Shown here: piece after piece, positions 51,593 through 62,697 of the stretch
Numbering within the stretch: position 1 is the first letter of the stretch
Layout: every line of letters begins with the position of its first letter
Assembly: GCA_040285825.1 (NCBI GenBank)
Contig: JAUPSS010000001.1
Location: 2,046,001 to 2,110,000 of the forward strand
Origin: Eukaryota sp. TZLM1-RC
Lineage: Eukaryota; Metamonada: BaSk clade
Direction of reading: 5' to 3'
DNA: 64,000 nucleotides
Position numbers and translations under genes: made by a program
Notes under the pieces: generated by a model
What the model was told of the DNA's origin: nothing
Seen by the model: only the letters and a program-made list of their open reading frames with translations
The model's database searches: none

Positions 51593-54342
51593 TTTGAATG
51601 TAAAGTCTATTTATTGAACATGCACACGTAATTAAATTAATTCATAACTAATGGGACGACCATCATTGAACCAAGATTTCCTCTACAAAATCTTGATCTG
51701 CTTGCTGTCTAGCTAAAGCTTCTCTTATTCGATTGAAAAGCCGAGGTAATCTATAAATAATGGCAAATTGAATTCAAGAGCGCCATAAAAAAATTATCAA
51801 TTCTTTTCATTGTTTTTTCTTGAACCATTTTTTGGAAATCATTCCAAAAAGTTCCTGCTTCCACTGATAGTCTTGTGTTTATCGAAAATGGGCAAGCAAT
51901 AAAACAAGTGTTCTATTTCTATCAGCATTAGCTTCTTCGATATCTTTGTCATATTTTCTATGTTTTTCTTTAGCTTTAAATTCAAGAGCACTTACAGGAT
52001 TAAGTTTTCTTTTGTGAACCAAAGTGTCATTTGTAACATTACAGGAGACAAAGTCAACAACAGCTTCACAGTTCTCAATTCAATCAAAGTATACATCACC
52101 TCTATCATCAGAACCAAAACTATTCAGTGACAGTGTTTCCTTCAGCAGAGGCTCTTTGATACACGATATTCTTGCAGTTTGTGCCATATTAAAAACAGTG
52201 TCTCTAACAGCATAATGTAATGAAGAACGATAAGTTATCAATTTAGAACAATTCAGAGCATGGCGCGAAGTGAGTTGAGGTGAATTCGAACAAATACATT
52301 TTTCTTTTGATAATAATTGATTAACGGGGATATTCAAATATAATCTCATTTTTGTTACAAATGCTTCATTAGTGGCACACAATCCAAATCTTTGTGGTAC
52401 AATGGTTATAAAAAGTGAAGATCTTGGTTTAAAATAGACGAACTTTTTTTTTAAATCTAATTTTATTCTAAACCTATAAATCAACATCTAAACAATCCAT
52501 CTCTCCCAAAACAAAAACACTAGATGCAACTCTCTCATAGTGAGATCCAAGAGAAAGCAAAGCATCAGAAACCATCTTCAACATCCCCTTAAAAATAGAA
52601 AACACAATTCTATTTTGCCAAAACAATCTGTTGAAATTTCTGCCAGTTTTTCTCTTTACAATCATTTCAAAATCATCCAAAAAACGTAAAGCAGTTGGTG
52701 CAAGTGAACCAAAAAGGGAAAATACAAATGGATACAAATTGTATTTTGCATGCTGTAGACTGGCCAATTTGGACAAAGGTTCATTGTATTTTTTGAATTT
52801 AAAATTTTCAGCATTTGAAAGGGGATTATGAATTTCAGAATTAACAAGCCTTTCATTTGAGGCATTACAAGGATCAACAGACATTACATCCAATAAAATG
52901 AAGCTTCCATCTAATCCAGGTAATATGACATCACCTCTATTATTCTTATGAAAATCATTTTCAGCATCAAACAGATTTGACAACAAAGGTTCCAAGAAGG
53001 ATTCAATTCTATGAGATTTACACATACAATATAACTGGTCTCTTACAGCATCATGAACCTTGCTTCTAAAAGTAATAAAATGTTTACAATTTAACAAATG
53101 AGTAGTTGTAATTTCTTGAGAACATTTACAAATTAAATTATGAGGTAAATTATCAGGCCAGATAAAGGAACGAAATCTCATATTCAGAGTCCAAGCAGAA
53201 TCGGATAAGAGAGTAAATAGACGAACTGCATATACTATTATAAAGTCTTCTTTTCTGGAATATTGCCATTGAATGATTGGGGAAAGCATCGACCCCATTT
53301 TTCTGCATCAATTTTTGAAATTCTTCATTTAATGCAAAAACAGTGGAACTTTGCGTTGTCATCAATAAATCTTCCCAATCTGCAAATCTTTCGGAAAACT
53401 CAAAGATTGCATTTCTGCATCCACCAACAAAAGCACACGAGGTAAGAATATAAGCCTTCGTCCACCCCAAACCGCCATAATGTGAACTAAGGTAAGCATG
53501 GTCTGATTTTTGGAACATTTTACATCCCAGTAATTGCGACAGAACTTTTGCACGTAACTCATTAAACTTCTGAGCCAAAGGTCTAGTGACAAGAGGACTT
53601 GTAGATCGAAATATATGATTGAAATTGGAACTAAAACACAGTCTTATAAAGGTAAATTTGATGTGTTTTTTTATATCTAAATTCATCATTCGGTCAATTT
53701 TGTTGGAAATTGAGTTCAACTTTTCAAACAATTTTTTGTTAATTTCAACATTATTTCCTAAAAACGAACCCAGATGACGAATAGCATCAATTGAATATAA
53801 TTTGGCTTGAATTTCAATACCATGAACTATTGAAGTAACTGGAGAATTCGATAACAAAACACATTTAAGGAAATTAAATTGAAGGCCAATTTTGTTGAAT
53901 AATTCTTTAAAACATCCAGTTGCTTCTCTGACAATCTTTAAGTCACCTATAAGAACAACGTCATCCATATAGGCAATCATTTTTAACGAAGGAAACATCT
54001 CTTGAATTTGTAATAAAATAGGATGAATGACCAAACAAAACAAAAGAGGTCCTAACGGATCTCCTTGCTTTACACCACTTGATGATTTCAAAATGGAATT
54101 ACCAAAATGTAAATTAGAATTTGTGCTGTATGATGATTTGAAATACGGCATTAATTCCGGCATATATTGCAACAAAGCACCATGAATACTGTAACGACTG
54201 AGTGAATTGCTTGCATTACTAAAATCCAATGACATACATTGGATTAATTTTGGCGAAATAATACATCTGTAGCAAATATCGCTGAAGAAACTCCATCAGT
54301 GATATTACTTCCATATTGGAAGGGCAATAAATTTGAATGTAA
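51593..54342 (-). mobile_element. Lineage A retrotransposon interrupted by a lineage C insertion
   Basis: The lineage A body is 51604-52444 plus 53215-54331. TTTGAATGTAA flanks it (51593-51603 and 54332-54342). The 5' part encodes RT (MSLDFSNASNSL, SGVKQGDPLGPLLF, YMDDVVLIGD) with little damage. The 3' part encodes the CCHC finger and start of the endonuclease with stops. Between them lies a lineage C insert. Without spotting the duplication one would read this as a chimeric A/C protein. Confidence 0.92.
52432..53227 (-). mobile_element. 5'-truncated lineage C retrotransposon nested in lineage A
   Basis: The body is 52445-53214, flanked by AAATAGACGAACT at 52432-52444 and 53215-53227. It ends in an A-rich tail (T-run on the plus strand). 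The frame is open for the whole insert, from LSDSAWTLNMRFRSFIWPDN through the finger CKCSQEITTTHLLNC and the core NNRGDVILPGLDGSFILLDV to the terminal DCLDVDL. It is the most complete lineage C endonuclease in the window. Confidence 0.94.
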
Positions 54343-55632
54343 CAAATTAAAATTTTCAAAAAAAATTAATATATGTATGACTGTTAAACTTAACAAATCA
54401 AGTTTCAAGCTAAATAAGCGAAGCCATTAAACAATGATTTCTTTTGGTGCCATAACCTCTGGATATTGTCAAATTTGAAACAAAATATGTTCATTTTGAA
54501 ACAGTCAATTGTGTTGATTTAGGTTTGGGAAAATAATCAATTTAAACTATTTCTTTTTTCAGAATTTCAAGAAGTAAAATAGGTATTAATCAAACTAAAA
54601 TGTGTTTTTATGTATACTCAAATCTAATAAAAAATACTTTCATCAATGACAACAACTTAATCATCATCTCTAGTTTAATCAAATCAATAAAAACAATCTT
54701 CGTTATTTTTGGACGTTGATGCCATCAGACCTATCACGTGACATCAGAGAACGTGACTACCTCAAGACCATTCTTCAAAAAATTTATGCGCGTTTTATGG
54801 GTCACCGGAGTTTTATCAGGAAGTCTTTTATGCATATTTTCTACGAATTCTTTTACCAAAAAAAACCGTAAAAGGGGTAAATACAGATATTTCATACCTT
54901 CTAGTCACCTTGCTTTTTATCTTTTCTTATTTTAAAATGATGAACAGCAAAACAGTATAACAGCTAATCAATATGCAATGGGATTGTAAATTGTGATTTC
55001 AAGATGTTTAACAAGTTAGTTGAAGAATTAAACGACAGAATGTTTACTATATTTACAACTCTTAAGAAGAAATTGTTTTGATGTAGGGGAGGCAGGTTTC
55101 GAGGATGTGGAGTTTTAATTGTGAATTTCATATTTGTTTGTTGAATAAAAATTAGTATAATAAAAAAAACTTAAGAAGAAATATAATTCTGTTTCTGCAT
55201 TGGAGAAAATGGCCAAAATTAAATAGTGTAAAAATAGAATTGAATAAAAAAATTATTTATTTGTTGACATTCCTGAGATTTATCACTGACATGCTTCGGG
55301 TATTCAAAACAAGAAATCCCATTAGGTGGTTTATCAAGGGTTGTGGCAATAACACAAGAAACAATGAATAACAATGAATTTGAATCAATGATGACCTGGC
55401 ACCACGTGCCAAACAGTGAACCATAACTATAACTGGGAGCAAACATTTATTCATTATGTCTAATATCTTCTGTATTGTTGGATAATGTTGTATTTTCAGC
55501 AGAAATTCACTTTTTCGAGGAAAATTATTCCGTTGTCGATGTTATTTTCAACTATTTGTCATTTGTTTTTAAAGTCTTCCAAAAATGGTAAAAACGTATG
55601 TATTTTTGGTAATGTTTATATTTTTCAATCAA
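54343..55632. other. Intergenic, about 1.3 kb, with one lineage D scrap
   Basis: At 55066-55165 the sequence GATGTAGGGGAGGCAGGTTT and its flanks are the lineage D 3' end. The rest is AT-rich. Small open frames at 54738-54935 and 55219-55454 show no recognisable feature. Confidence 0.5.
55066..55165 (+). mobile_element. Lineage D 3' end scrap
   Basis: It matches 51455-51545 (FDVGEAGFEDVEF and stop) and is followed by a TTGAATAAAAATT tail. Confidence 0.75.
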
Positions 55633-57498
55633 CTATACACAGATCCTATCCTTAAATCTATTGTTAAGTTCGCTCTTCTTGAATTCCGACAAATTGTTAT
55701 CACCGAGCACCAGCTTAACTTTTGAATTTGTCGTCATGGCTTGAGCAAAAATCTCAGCTGCTTGATCTTCCATTTGGTTGACTTGAAGATCAAGTTCTGC
55801 AAGCACAGTATTGATTTTCAGAGCTTCACCTAAAGCAATGGCTCCTAAATAACCACAATTTGTATTAGCCAGACCAATTTTCTCTAGTGATTTGTTTGAC
55901 TTTAAAGCTTTGGCAAGGTGTTCAATGCCCTGATTGCCAATGGGATTATCCTCCAATGATAATACCCTTAATGTAGAATTGCATGCCAAAGCATCAGCTA
56001 TAGCGTCACAGCCTATATGAGTAATTGAGTTCTCTGTAAGGTCCAATGATGTCAGAGAAACATTGGTCCTTAAACATTGAGCAATTGAAAGTGCTCCACT
56101 GTCATTGATATTGGTATCAGCGAGATAAATACATTGAATGTTTTGGTTCACTGCCAAAGCAGAAGAAATCGTAACAACTTGATTTTCAGTTAGGTTCTGA
56201 AACCTGAGATCAACTTGATTCACTGCTTGTTTGAAATGTTCTAGTATTGCATCATGACATCTCATCGACAAACTTTCCTCACCATGTTCAGAATCAGACT
56301 CTTTTTCAACCAAATCACATTTGCTTCCATCAACTTTTCTCCAAGGAGTGTTTTCATGTGGTGCATGTGTCCTATTTGATAAATGACCACTTTCATTGGT
56401 TAGGTTTTGAATCTGCAGCTTCAATTCCTGGTTTTCAGAACTTAATTGTTGAATTTTTTGGTCTTTTGCATCAATTTTCTTTTTAATTCTATTCAAATCT
56501 TTCACTTTCTGATTCATTTCATTAAAACAATTGTCCATTTTGCTAGTATATTCTTTTTGCTTTTCAGCATCATCAAGTAATTCTTGGTTTTTTTGCTCAA
56601 GTTCTCGAATAGTTTGTTCCAAGCTTTGAATTTTCTGATTTGAATGAGAATTTGCTCGGAGAGCAGGTACTTTGTCATGCTCTAACTCCGAAGTTTCACT
56701 GCTCACAGCTCCTCCATCCAAATTGTTTAATACATCAAGAATTTCGCCAATTGAAGGTCTTGATTTTGGATCATTATCTAAACACTTATTGATGATGTTG
56801 ATCAATTGTAGAGGCATCTCAACATTAGACGGGAGCTTGATACCTTTGAACTTGTCTGCGAACAGGCTGATATTACTCGAATCTTTGAAAGCTATTTGAT
56901 TTGAAAGTAATTCGTATAGAACTACTGCAAGCGAATAGACATCACTTGCTTGGACGGCGGCATGGTCGAAAACTTCTAGGGCTGCATATTTTGGAGTAAA
57001 GGAGTTGATAGAGGTAGAAGTTGTAGTGTTGGAAATGATCTTTGAGGTTTCGAAGTCTGAGATTTTTGGTTGGCCATCAACCATTAAAATGTTCTGAGGT
57101 TTTAGATCCCTATGGATGAATCCCTGGGCATGAAGGTAAGCAATGGTAGATGTGATGGCCTTCGCATGGGAAAGAGTAACGGGAGTCAAAGATGAGGGAA
57201 CATGGAGTGAACCAGAAGCACGTTCCATCACAATCCCTACTGATTTGTCTATGTATGTGATACCAAACACTCTAATGATCCCAGGGTGGTTGAGCGATGC
57301 TAAGAGTCCGATCTCTTTCTTGAGTTTGGCTATATCATCCTCACTGAGAGAAACAAGCTTAATGGCTACTTGGTGTCCCCACCAAATTGCAGCATAAACA
57401 GAAGCAAAACCGCCATGTCCGATTAGATCGTGTTGAAGGTCGAGTTCAAGTTCAGAAGCCTTTATCTCTCGGCAAGGTTGATGATGTGATATCGACAT
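55633..57498 (-). CDS. TKL-like protein kinase with coiled coil and leucine-rich repeats
   Basis: The first ATG is at 57498, giving MSISHHQPC and 621 residues. Codons further upstream in the open frame start from TTG. The kinase domain has a Gly loop (IGHGGFASVY), the ATP lysine in VAIKLV, HRDLKPQN, then DFETSK where DFG is expected and YAALEV where APE is expected. The coiled coil (about residues 290-375: EQTIRELEQKNQELLDDAEK) is long. The C-terminal third holds ribonuclease-inhibitor-type LRRs (SLTSLDLTENSITHIGCDAI, LRVLSLEDNPIGNQGIEHLA). The layout resembles cytosolic sensor kinases and NLR-like proteins, where LRRs bind ligands and the coiled coil oligomerises. The ligand is unknown. Activity is plausible because Lys, Asp of HRD and Asp of DFx are kept. 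Confidence 0.88.
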   Translation of the reverse strand: MSISHHQPCREIKASELELDLQHDLIGHGGFASVYAAIWWGHQVAIKLVSLSEDDIAKLKKEIGLLASLNHPGIIRVFGITYIDKSVGIVMERASGSLHVPSSLTPVTLSHAKAITSTIAYLHAQGFIHRDLKPQNILMVDGQPKISDFETSKIISNTTTSTSINSFTPKYAALEVFDHAAVQASDVYSLAVVLYELLSNQIAFKDSSNISLFADKFKGIKLPSNVEMPLQLINIINKCLDNDPKSRPSIGEILDVLNNLDGGAVSSETSELEHDKVPALRANSHSNQKIQSLEQTIRELEQKNQELLDDAEKQKEYTSKMDNCFNEMNQKVKDLNRIKKKIDAKDQKIQQLSSENQELKLQIQNLTNESGHLSNRTHAPHENTPWRKVDGSKCDLVEKESDSEHGEESLSMRCHDAILEHFKQAVNQVDLRFQNLTENQVVTISSALAVNQNIQCIYLADTNINDSGALSIAQCLRTNVSLTSLDLTENSITHIGCDAIADALACNSTLRVLSLEDNPIGNQGIEHLAKALKSNKSLEKIGLANTNCGYLGAIALGEALKINTVLAELDLQVNQMEDQAAEIFAQAMTTNSKVKLVLGDNNLSEFKKSELNNRFKDRICV

Positions 57499-57881
57499 TT
57501 GATGACTCAAAAAATTGTGATGGATTCATTTTGAATTCATTCTCACCAATTTGCCCGTTTCACCTGTGATTTTTACGTCCTCAATGTTCATCGATTGCTT
57601 GCATGTAATGTCACGACGTTTCCACATCCAACACAGTGGAAAGAATGACATTATTCAAATGATTACTGAAAAGAACATCCAGTTTTGTTTCTGAAAATGT
57701 TGGAACAAATACAGCTTGTGTAAAAGTCAGAGAAGATCAGAAAACATTGACCAAGTAATTAGAATCATAAATTCCTCTTCTGCTTCTCTCAATGGATAGA
57801 ATGAAATAATAATTAATTGGTTAATTGTTTTGTTTTTAATTATTGTATTTCTTTATAAAATTGATTCGTTTCTTTTGATTA
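57499..57881. other. Intergenic upstream of the kinase
   Basis: Apart from the kinase 5' flank, no feature is seen. Confidence 0.4.
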
Positions 57882-59459
57882 AATAAATAAATTGCCCAAG
57901 TGTTTCATTATTGGTAATCAGCATGCGGAGATGGCATTTAATGAAACTTTTATCAAATACGTTGATTACGAGGAAGATGCTATTCGGTTTCTTGGATCTT
58001 ATTTTGGAAATAGTGAAAAAGTTAAATCGATTTTGTCAGGTATTTTGGAAAAAATCGAAGAGCAACTTTTGGCTATTCAAGATCTAGAAATTGACAAACA
58101 TTTAGCGTTTTCGGTCCTAAATGTGTGTTTTGGATCGAAAATTAATCATCTTCTTCGTTCTTTATCTCCCACAATTTCTCATGATTTTGCACGTCAATTC
58201 AATACTTTGAGAACAAATTTCGTAGGAAATTTAGTAGAAGTTTGTCCATCTAAAATTCCTTATCATGCATTTTTTAGTCCTAAATTTGGTGGAGTTGGTT
58301 TTTCAAAAGCATAGTATTTATGCAAAAGTGCTTTTATTGGTGGTATGAAAAATTTTCTTTTTGAATGGAAACTTTGTTTTGATCATATTCCTTTGAATGA
58401 ATCACATCCTTTATTAATTTCTCTTGACAAAATGGTGCAAGAACTACCTGTTGATGTTTGGAATAGGAGTTTTCCTTCAAGTTTGCCTGCTGTGCCTTCG
58501 AGATCTTTCACCAATCTTCATCTTGCTGTTGTGAAATTACAGAAGTCTGTTCTTATTGGTTTTGAAGACCTGGATTTTTCTAAACGACTTAGTGTGACTA
58601 AGATTAATAATCCCGTCTTTGCTGCCTTTTTATCAGACATCCAGAACTGTACTAGTTTAATATCTCAGCAACCAAGGCCATTTGGTCTTCACGTAACAAA
58701 TGAAGCTTGGAAACAAAACATGCGGTTGAGATTAGGAATGTATCCAAGTGGTCTTTTGGACAATTCTTATTGTATTTGTAACAAAAAACCTACTGCCAAT
58801 TTCCGTCATATTGTGAGCTGTAAGAAATTTCTCCAATATAGGTCAGTTCTTCATAATGCCGTTCGTGATGTGACATATGAGATGTTCAAGTGTTACAATT
58901 TTAGTTGCAAAGTAGACCCTTTGTTGAAGCATTATAGTGATGATAATCTGTTTAATTCACGTCGAGGTGATTTAAATGCTCCTTTTGTGGATTCCTCTCA
59001 AGTTGTTGTTGATTTCACTACAGTTGATCCCTTTGCTTTTGTTTATCGTGATGATGTTTTACTTAGTACTAATGGTCATTTAAACAAGGCTGAAGATCGT
59101 AAGAGAGATAAATATACTGAGATATTAAATGATTTAAATATGAACCTTTATTCGAAGTTTTCGTTTGTTCCTTTTGCCTTTTCGATTTTTGGCAACATTG
59201 GACAATCCGCCTTGAATTTCATCAATGATTTTGGTAATTTTTGTCGTTCAAGTGGTAAGAATTTTGCAGAGAATTTATGGAAAAATCGTATCATTTTCGC
59301 TTTGTACAGAAGTGTTCCCAAGTACTTGAGTTTAATGATGTCCAAACTTTATAAGGATTCATCAAGAGTTGGCGTGGAGAATTTAGTTTCTTATGTGTTT
59401 TAGTTGTTTTGTTTTTATTTGATTCTTCGTAGAAAATAAATAATAATTAATAAATAAAT
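57882..59459 (+). mobile_element. Lineage B retrotransposon, longest copy, 5'-truncated
   Basis: The body (57893-59448) begins late in the RT (KCFIIGNQHAEMAFNETF) and includes FSPKFGGVGFSKA, then a TAG (58312-58314). The same frame is then open to 59403. It keeps the finger CICNKKPTANFRHIVSC, the core RRGDLNAPFVDSSQVVVDF, KRDKYTEIL and the full tail. AATAAATAAAT flanks it (57882-57892 and 59449-59459), but the AT-rich site makes this duplication less certain. A lineage A element abuts its 3' end. Confidence 0.9.
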
Positions 59460-59479
59460 ATTTTTTTTATTTATTGAAT

Positions 59480-62400
59480 TTGTACACTTAATTAAATTAA
59501 CTCAATACTAATCGGACGACTATCATTGAACCAAGATTTCCTCTACAAAATCTTGATCTGCTTGCTGTCTAGCTAAAGCTTCTCTTATTCGATTGAAAAA
59601 CCGTGGTAATCTATTAATAATGGCAAATTGAATCCGTGAACGCCATAAAAATATATCAAATTTTCTCATTGTTTTTTCTTGCACCATTTTTTGGAAGTCA
59701 TTCAAAAAAGTTTCTGCTTCAACTGATAATCTGCCATTTATCGAAAATGGGAAAGCAACAAAAACCAGCTGTGTATTTCTATCGACATTAGCCTCTTCAA
59801 TATCTTTATCATATTTTCTATGTTTCTCTTTTGCTTTAAAATCCAGAGCAGCCACAGGATTAAGTTTTCTTCTATGAACCAAAGTATCATTTGCAACATT
59901 ACATGAGACAAAGTCAACAATAGCTTCAGAATTATCAATCCAATCACAGTATACATCACCTCTATCATCAGAACCAAAATTATTCAGAGAAAGTGTTTCC
60001 TTCAGCAGGGGCTCTTTGATACACGATATCCTTGCAGTTTGTGCCATAATGAAAACAGTGTCTCTAACAGCATCATGTAATGAAGAACGATAAGTTATCA
60101 ATTTAGAGCAATTCAGAGCATGGCTCAAAGTGAGTTGAGGTGAATTCGAACAAATACATTTTTCTTTTGATAATAATTGATTAATGGGGATGTTCAAATA
60201 TAATCTCATTTTTGTTACAAATGCTTCATTAGTGGCACACAACCCAAATCTTCGTGGTACAATAGTTACAAAAAGTGAACAATCTGACGACTTGTTTTCA
60301 CAAACACCCTTCTCCAATAACAATGAGTGAAGATCTTGATTTGAAACAGCCGAGCTGCATATATTATTATAAAGATCTTTTTCATACATTCCAGTCAATC
60401 GTTTCTGTAATGTTCGAAGAGTGTACTTCAAATTTAAAACATTTTTTTTCTGGAATATTGCCATTGAATGATTGGGGAAAACATCGACCCCATTTTTCTA
60501 CATCAATTTTTGAAATTTCTTCATTTAATGCAAAAACAGTGGAACTTTGCGTTGTCATCAATAAATCTTCCCAATCTGCAAATCTTTCGGAAAACTCAAA
60601 GATTGCATTTCTGCATCCACCAACAAAAGCACATGATGTAAGAATAGAAGCCTTCGTCCACCCTAAACCGCCATAATGTGGACTAAGGTAAGCATGATCT
60701 GGAATTTGAAACATTTTACATCCCAGTAATTGAGACAAAACTTTTGCACGTAACTCATTAAATTTCTGACCCAAAGGTCTAGTGACGAGAGGACTTGTAG
60801 ATCGAAATATATGATTAAAATTGGAACTAAAACACAGCCTTATAATGGTAAATTTGATGTGTTTTTTTATATCTGAATTCATCATTCGGTCAATTTTGTC
60901 AGAAATTGAGTTCAACTTTTCAAACAATTTTTTGGTAATTTCATCATTATTTCCTAAAAACGAACCCAAATGACGAATAGCATCAATCGAATATAATTTG
61001 GCTTGAATTTCAACACCATCAACTATTGTGAAAACTGGAGAATTCGATAACAAAACACATTTAAGTAAATTAAGTCGGAGACCAATTTTGGTAAATAATT
61101 CTTTAAAACATACAGTTGCTTCTTTCACACTATTTAAATTACCAATAAGCACAACATCATCCATATATGCAATCATTTTTAGTGAAGGAAACATCTCTTG
61201 AATTTGCAGTAAAATAGGATGAATGGCCAAACAAAACAAAAGAGGCCCTAACAGATCTCCTTGCTTTACACCACTTGATGAACTCAAAATGTTGTTACCA
61301 AAATGTAAATTAGAATATGTGCAATATGTTGATTGAAAATACGGTATTAATTCCGGCATATATTGCAATAGAGCACCATGGATACTGCGACGACTTAGTG
61401 AATTGAAAGCATTACTAAAATCCAATGACATACAAACATTGGATTCATTTTGGCGAAATAAAACATCAGTAGCAAATATCGCTGAAGAGACTCCATCTGT
61501 AGTATTTATACCATATTGAAAGGATAATAAAATTTTTTTTGCTTTCTCGTTGAACCTGCTTAAGCAACACGCAGAAATAATATTGTGGAAGCTCTCAGAA
61601 ACTGCAATAGGACGAACATCCATTTTTGAATTTTTGACAAGTGCAGTCAAACGAGAACTTCTTAATTCTTCTGGGTATTTGAGTTGACCAGATAATATTT
61701 GGTTGAAAAATTTGGTCAATAAACCAAGACAATCTTCTGAAGAAATAATCGCGGCTTTTACATGATCAATAGTAATACCAGAAAGTCCGGCAGACTTACC
61801 ACGTGGTCTCTTTTTGATCACCGAAAAAACTTCTGATGGCATCAATGGATAATTTTCCCAGTATGTACCATAAAAATTTTGATCCATTATAGGGTCTTCA
61901 TAAGGATGAAGTATTTTTAGTTTATCTATTGTATTTTCGTTGTTGGGTGCTTTAACTCCGGGACTTAAAGCTGACAAAGCCTTGGACCATTTGTTGTCAA
62001 AGCATTTGTCTTCAAAAATTTTACTTAATTTCTCGGATGATTGATTTCTCGGCGCTATATTAGTTAAATTTTCGGAATTATTTACAAAATTTTGTTCAAA
62101 AGGAGGACAAAAAGAACCAAAAAATTCCCAAATAATATTGATAGCATACTTTCCTTTACATAATTGATCCAAAAATCTTTGAAAAACGAAAGCAAATTCA
62201 TTGCATTTGGTCGGATGAATTTCTTGAGGTATTCTTATGGGAGGATGGTAGTTATCAACTATGCGGCATTTCAAGCATCGATCAGAAGTTTTTCCTTTTG
62301 CATTTTTTCTAAAAGAAATACCACAATTGTTGCAAGTTTTGTGCTTCAATCGATTGCTAACTAATTTTGCAACAACTTGTGGAGCATCATTTATGGGTTC

Positions 62401-62697
62401 TACATTAGACTCTTTTCTTCTAATAAATTTTCTTTTACATTTTGTTTCAGAATTTGCCACATTATATTTTCCAACATTGGGGCATGTTCGAGCATTATGT
62501 CCTTGTTGTCGACACTTTGAGCATCTGTAGGTGCGTGGCTTTGTTTTTGAACAAACTTTGTTTTCATTGTGATTTTCTAAAAATTCTTGATCAGAATTTT
62601 TTTTTCTCCAAAAATGAAGAGAGAAGAGGTTGAGGAGGAGAGGTGGAAAGGACGTCTTGAGCATTTTGTTGTCTATCGTTCTTTCTTTTGACTCCAT
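59480..62697 (-). mobile_element. Near-complete lineage A non-LTR retrotransposon
   Basis: This is the best A copy. Frame 1 (62697-60382, 771 residues) has a CCHC knuckle (CSKCRQQGHNARTC, residues 59-72), a second C4-type finger (CNNC ... CLKC, 122-144), then RT with SLDFSNAFNSL, SSGVKQGD and YMDDVVLIGN (about 510). Frame 2 (60464-59523, 313 residues) carries CICSNSPQLTLSHALNC, the core RGDVYCDWIDNSEAIVDF (Asp170, Asp184), KEKHRKYD and the tail. The two overlap by ~80 bp and differ by one base in a run of eight A (about 60445). A frameshift mutation is the simplest cause; programmed slippage is possible. The enzyme set matches R2/R4-type elements: nicking, then target-primed reverse transcription. 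Confidence 0.93.

Noticed and set aside
52474-54235. A new chimeric retrotransposon family with an A-type RT and C-type endonuclease
   Set aside because: The 13-bp duplication and continuing A sequence show a nested insertion instead.
54738-54935. 65-codon plus-strand open frame with two hydrophobic segments
   Set aside because: Short, AT-rich and unsupported by any motif.
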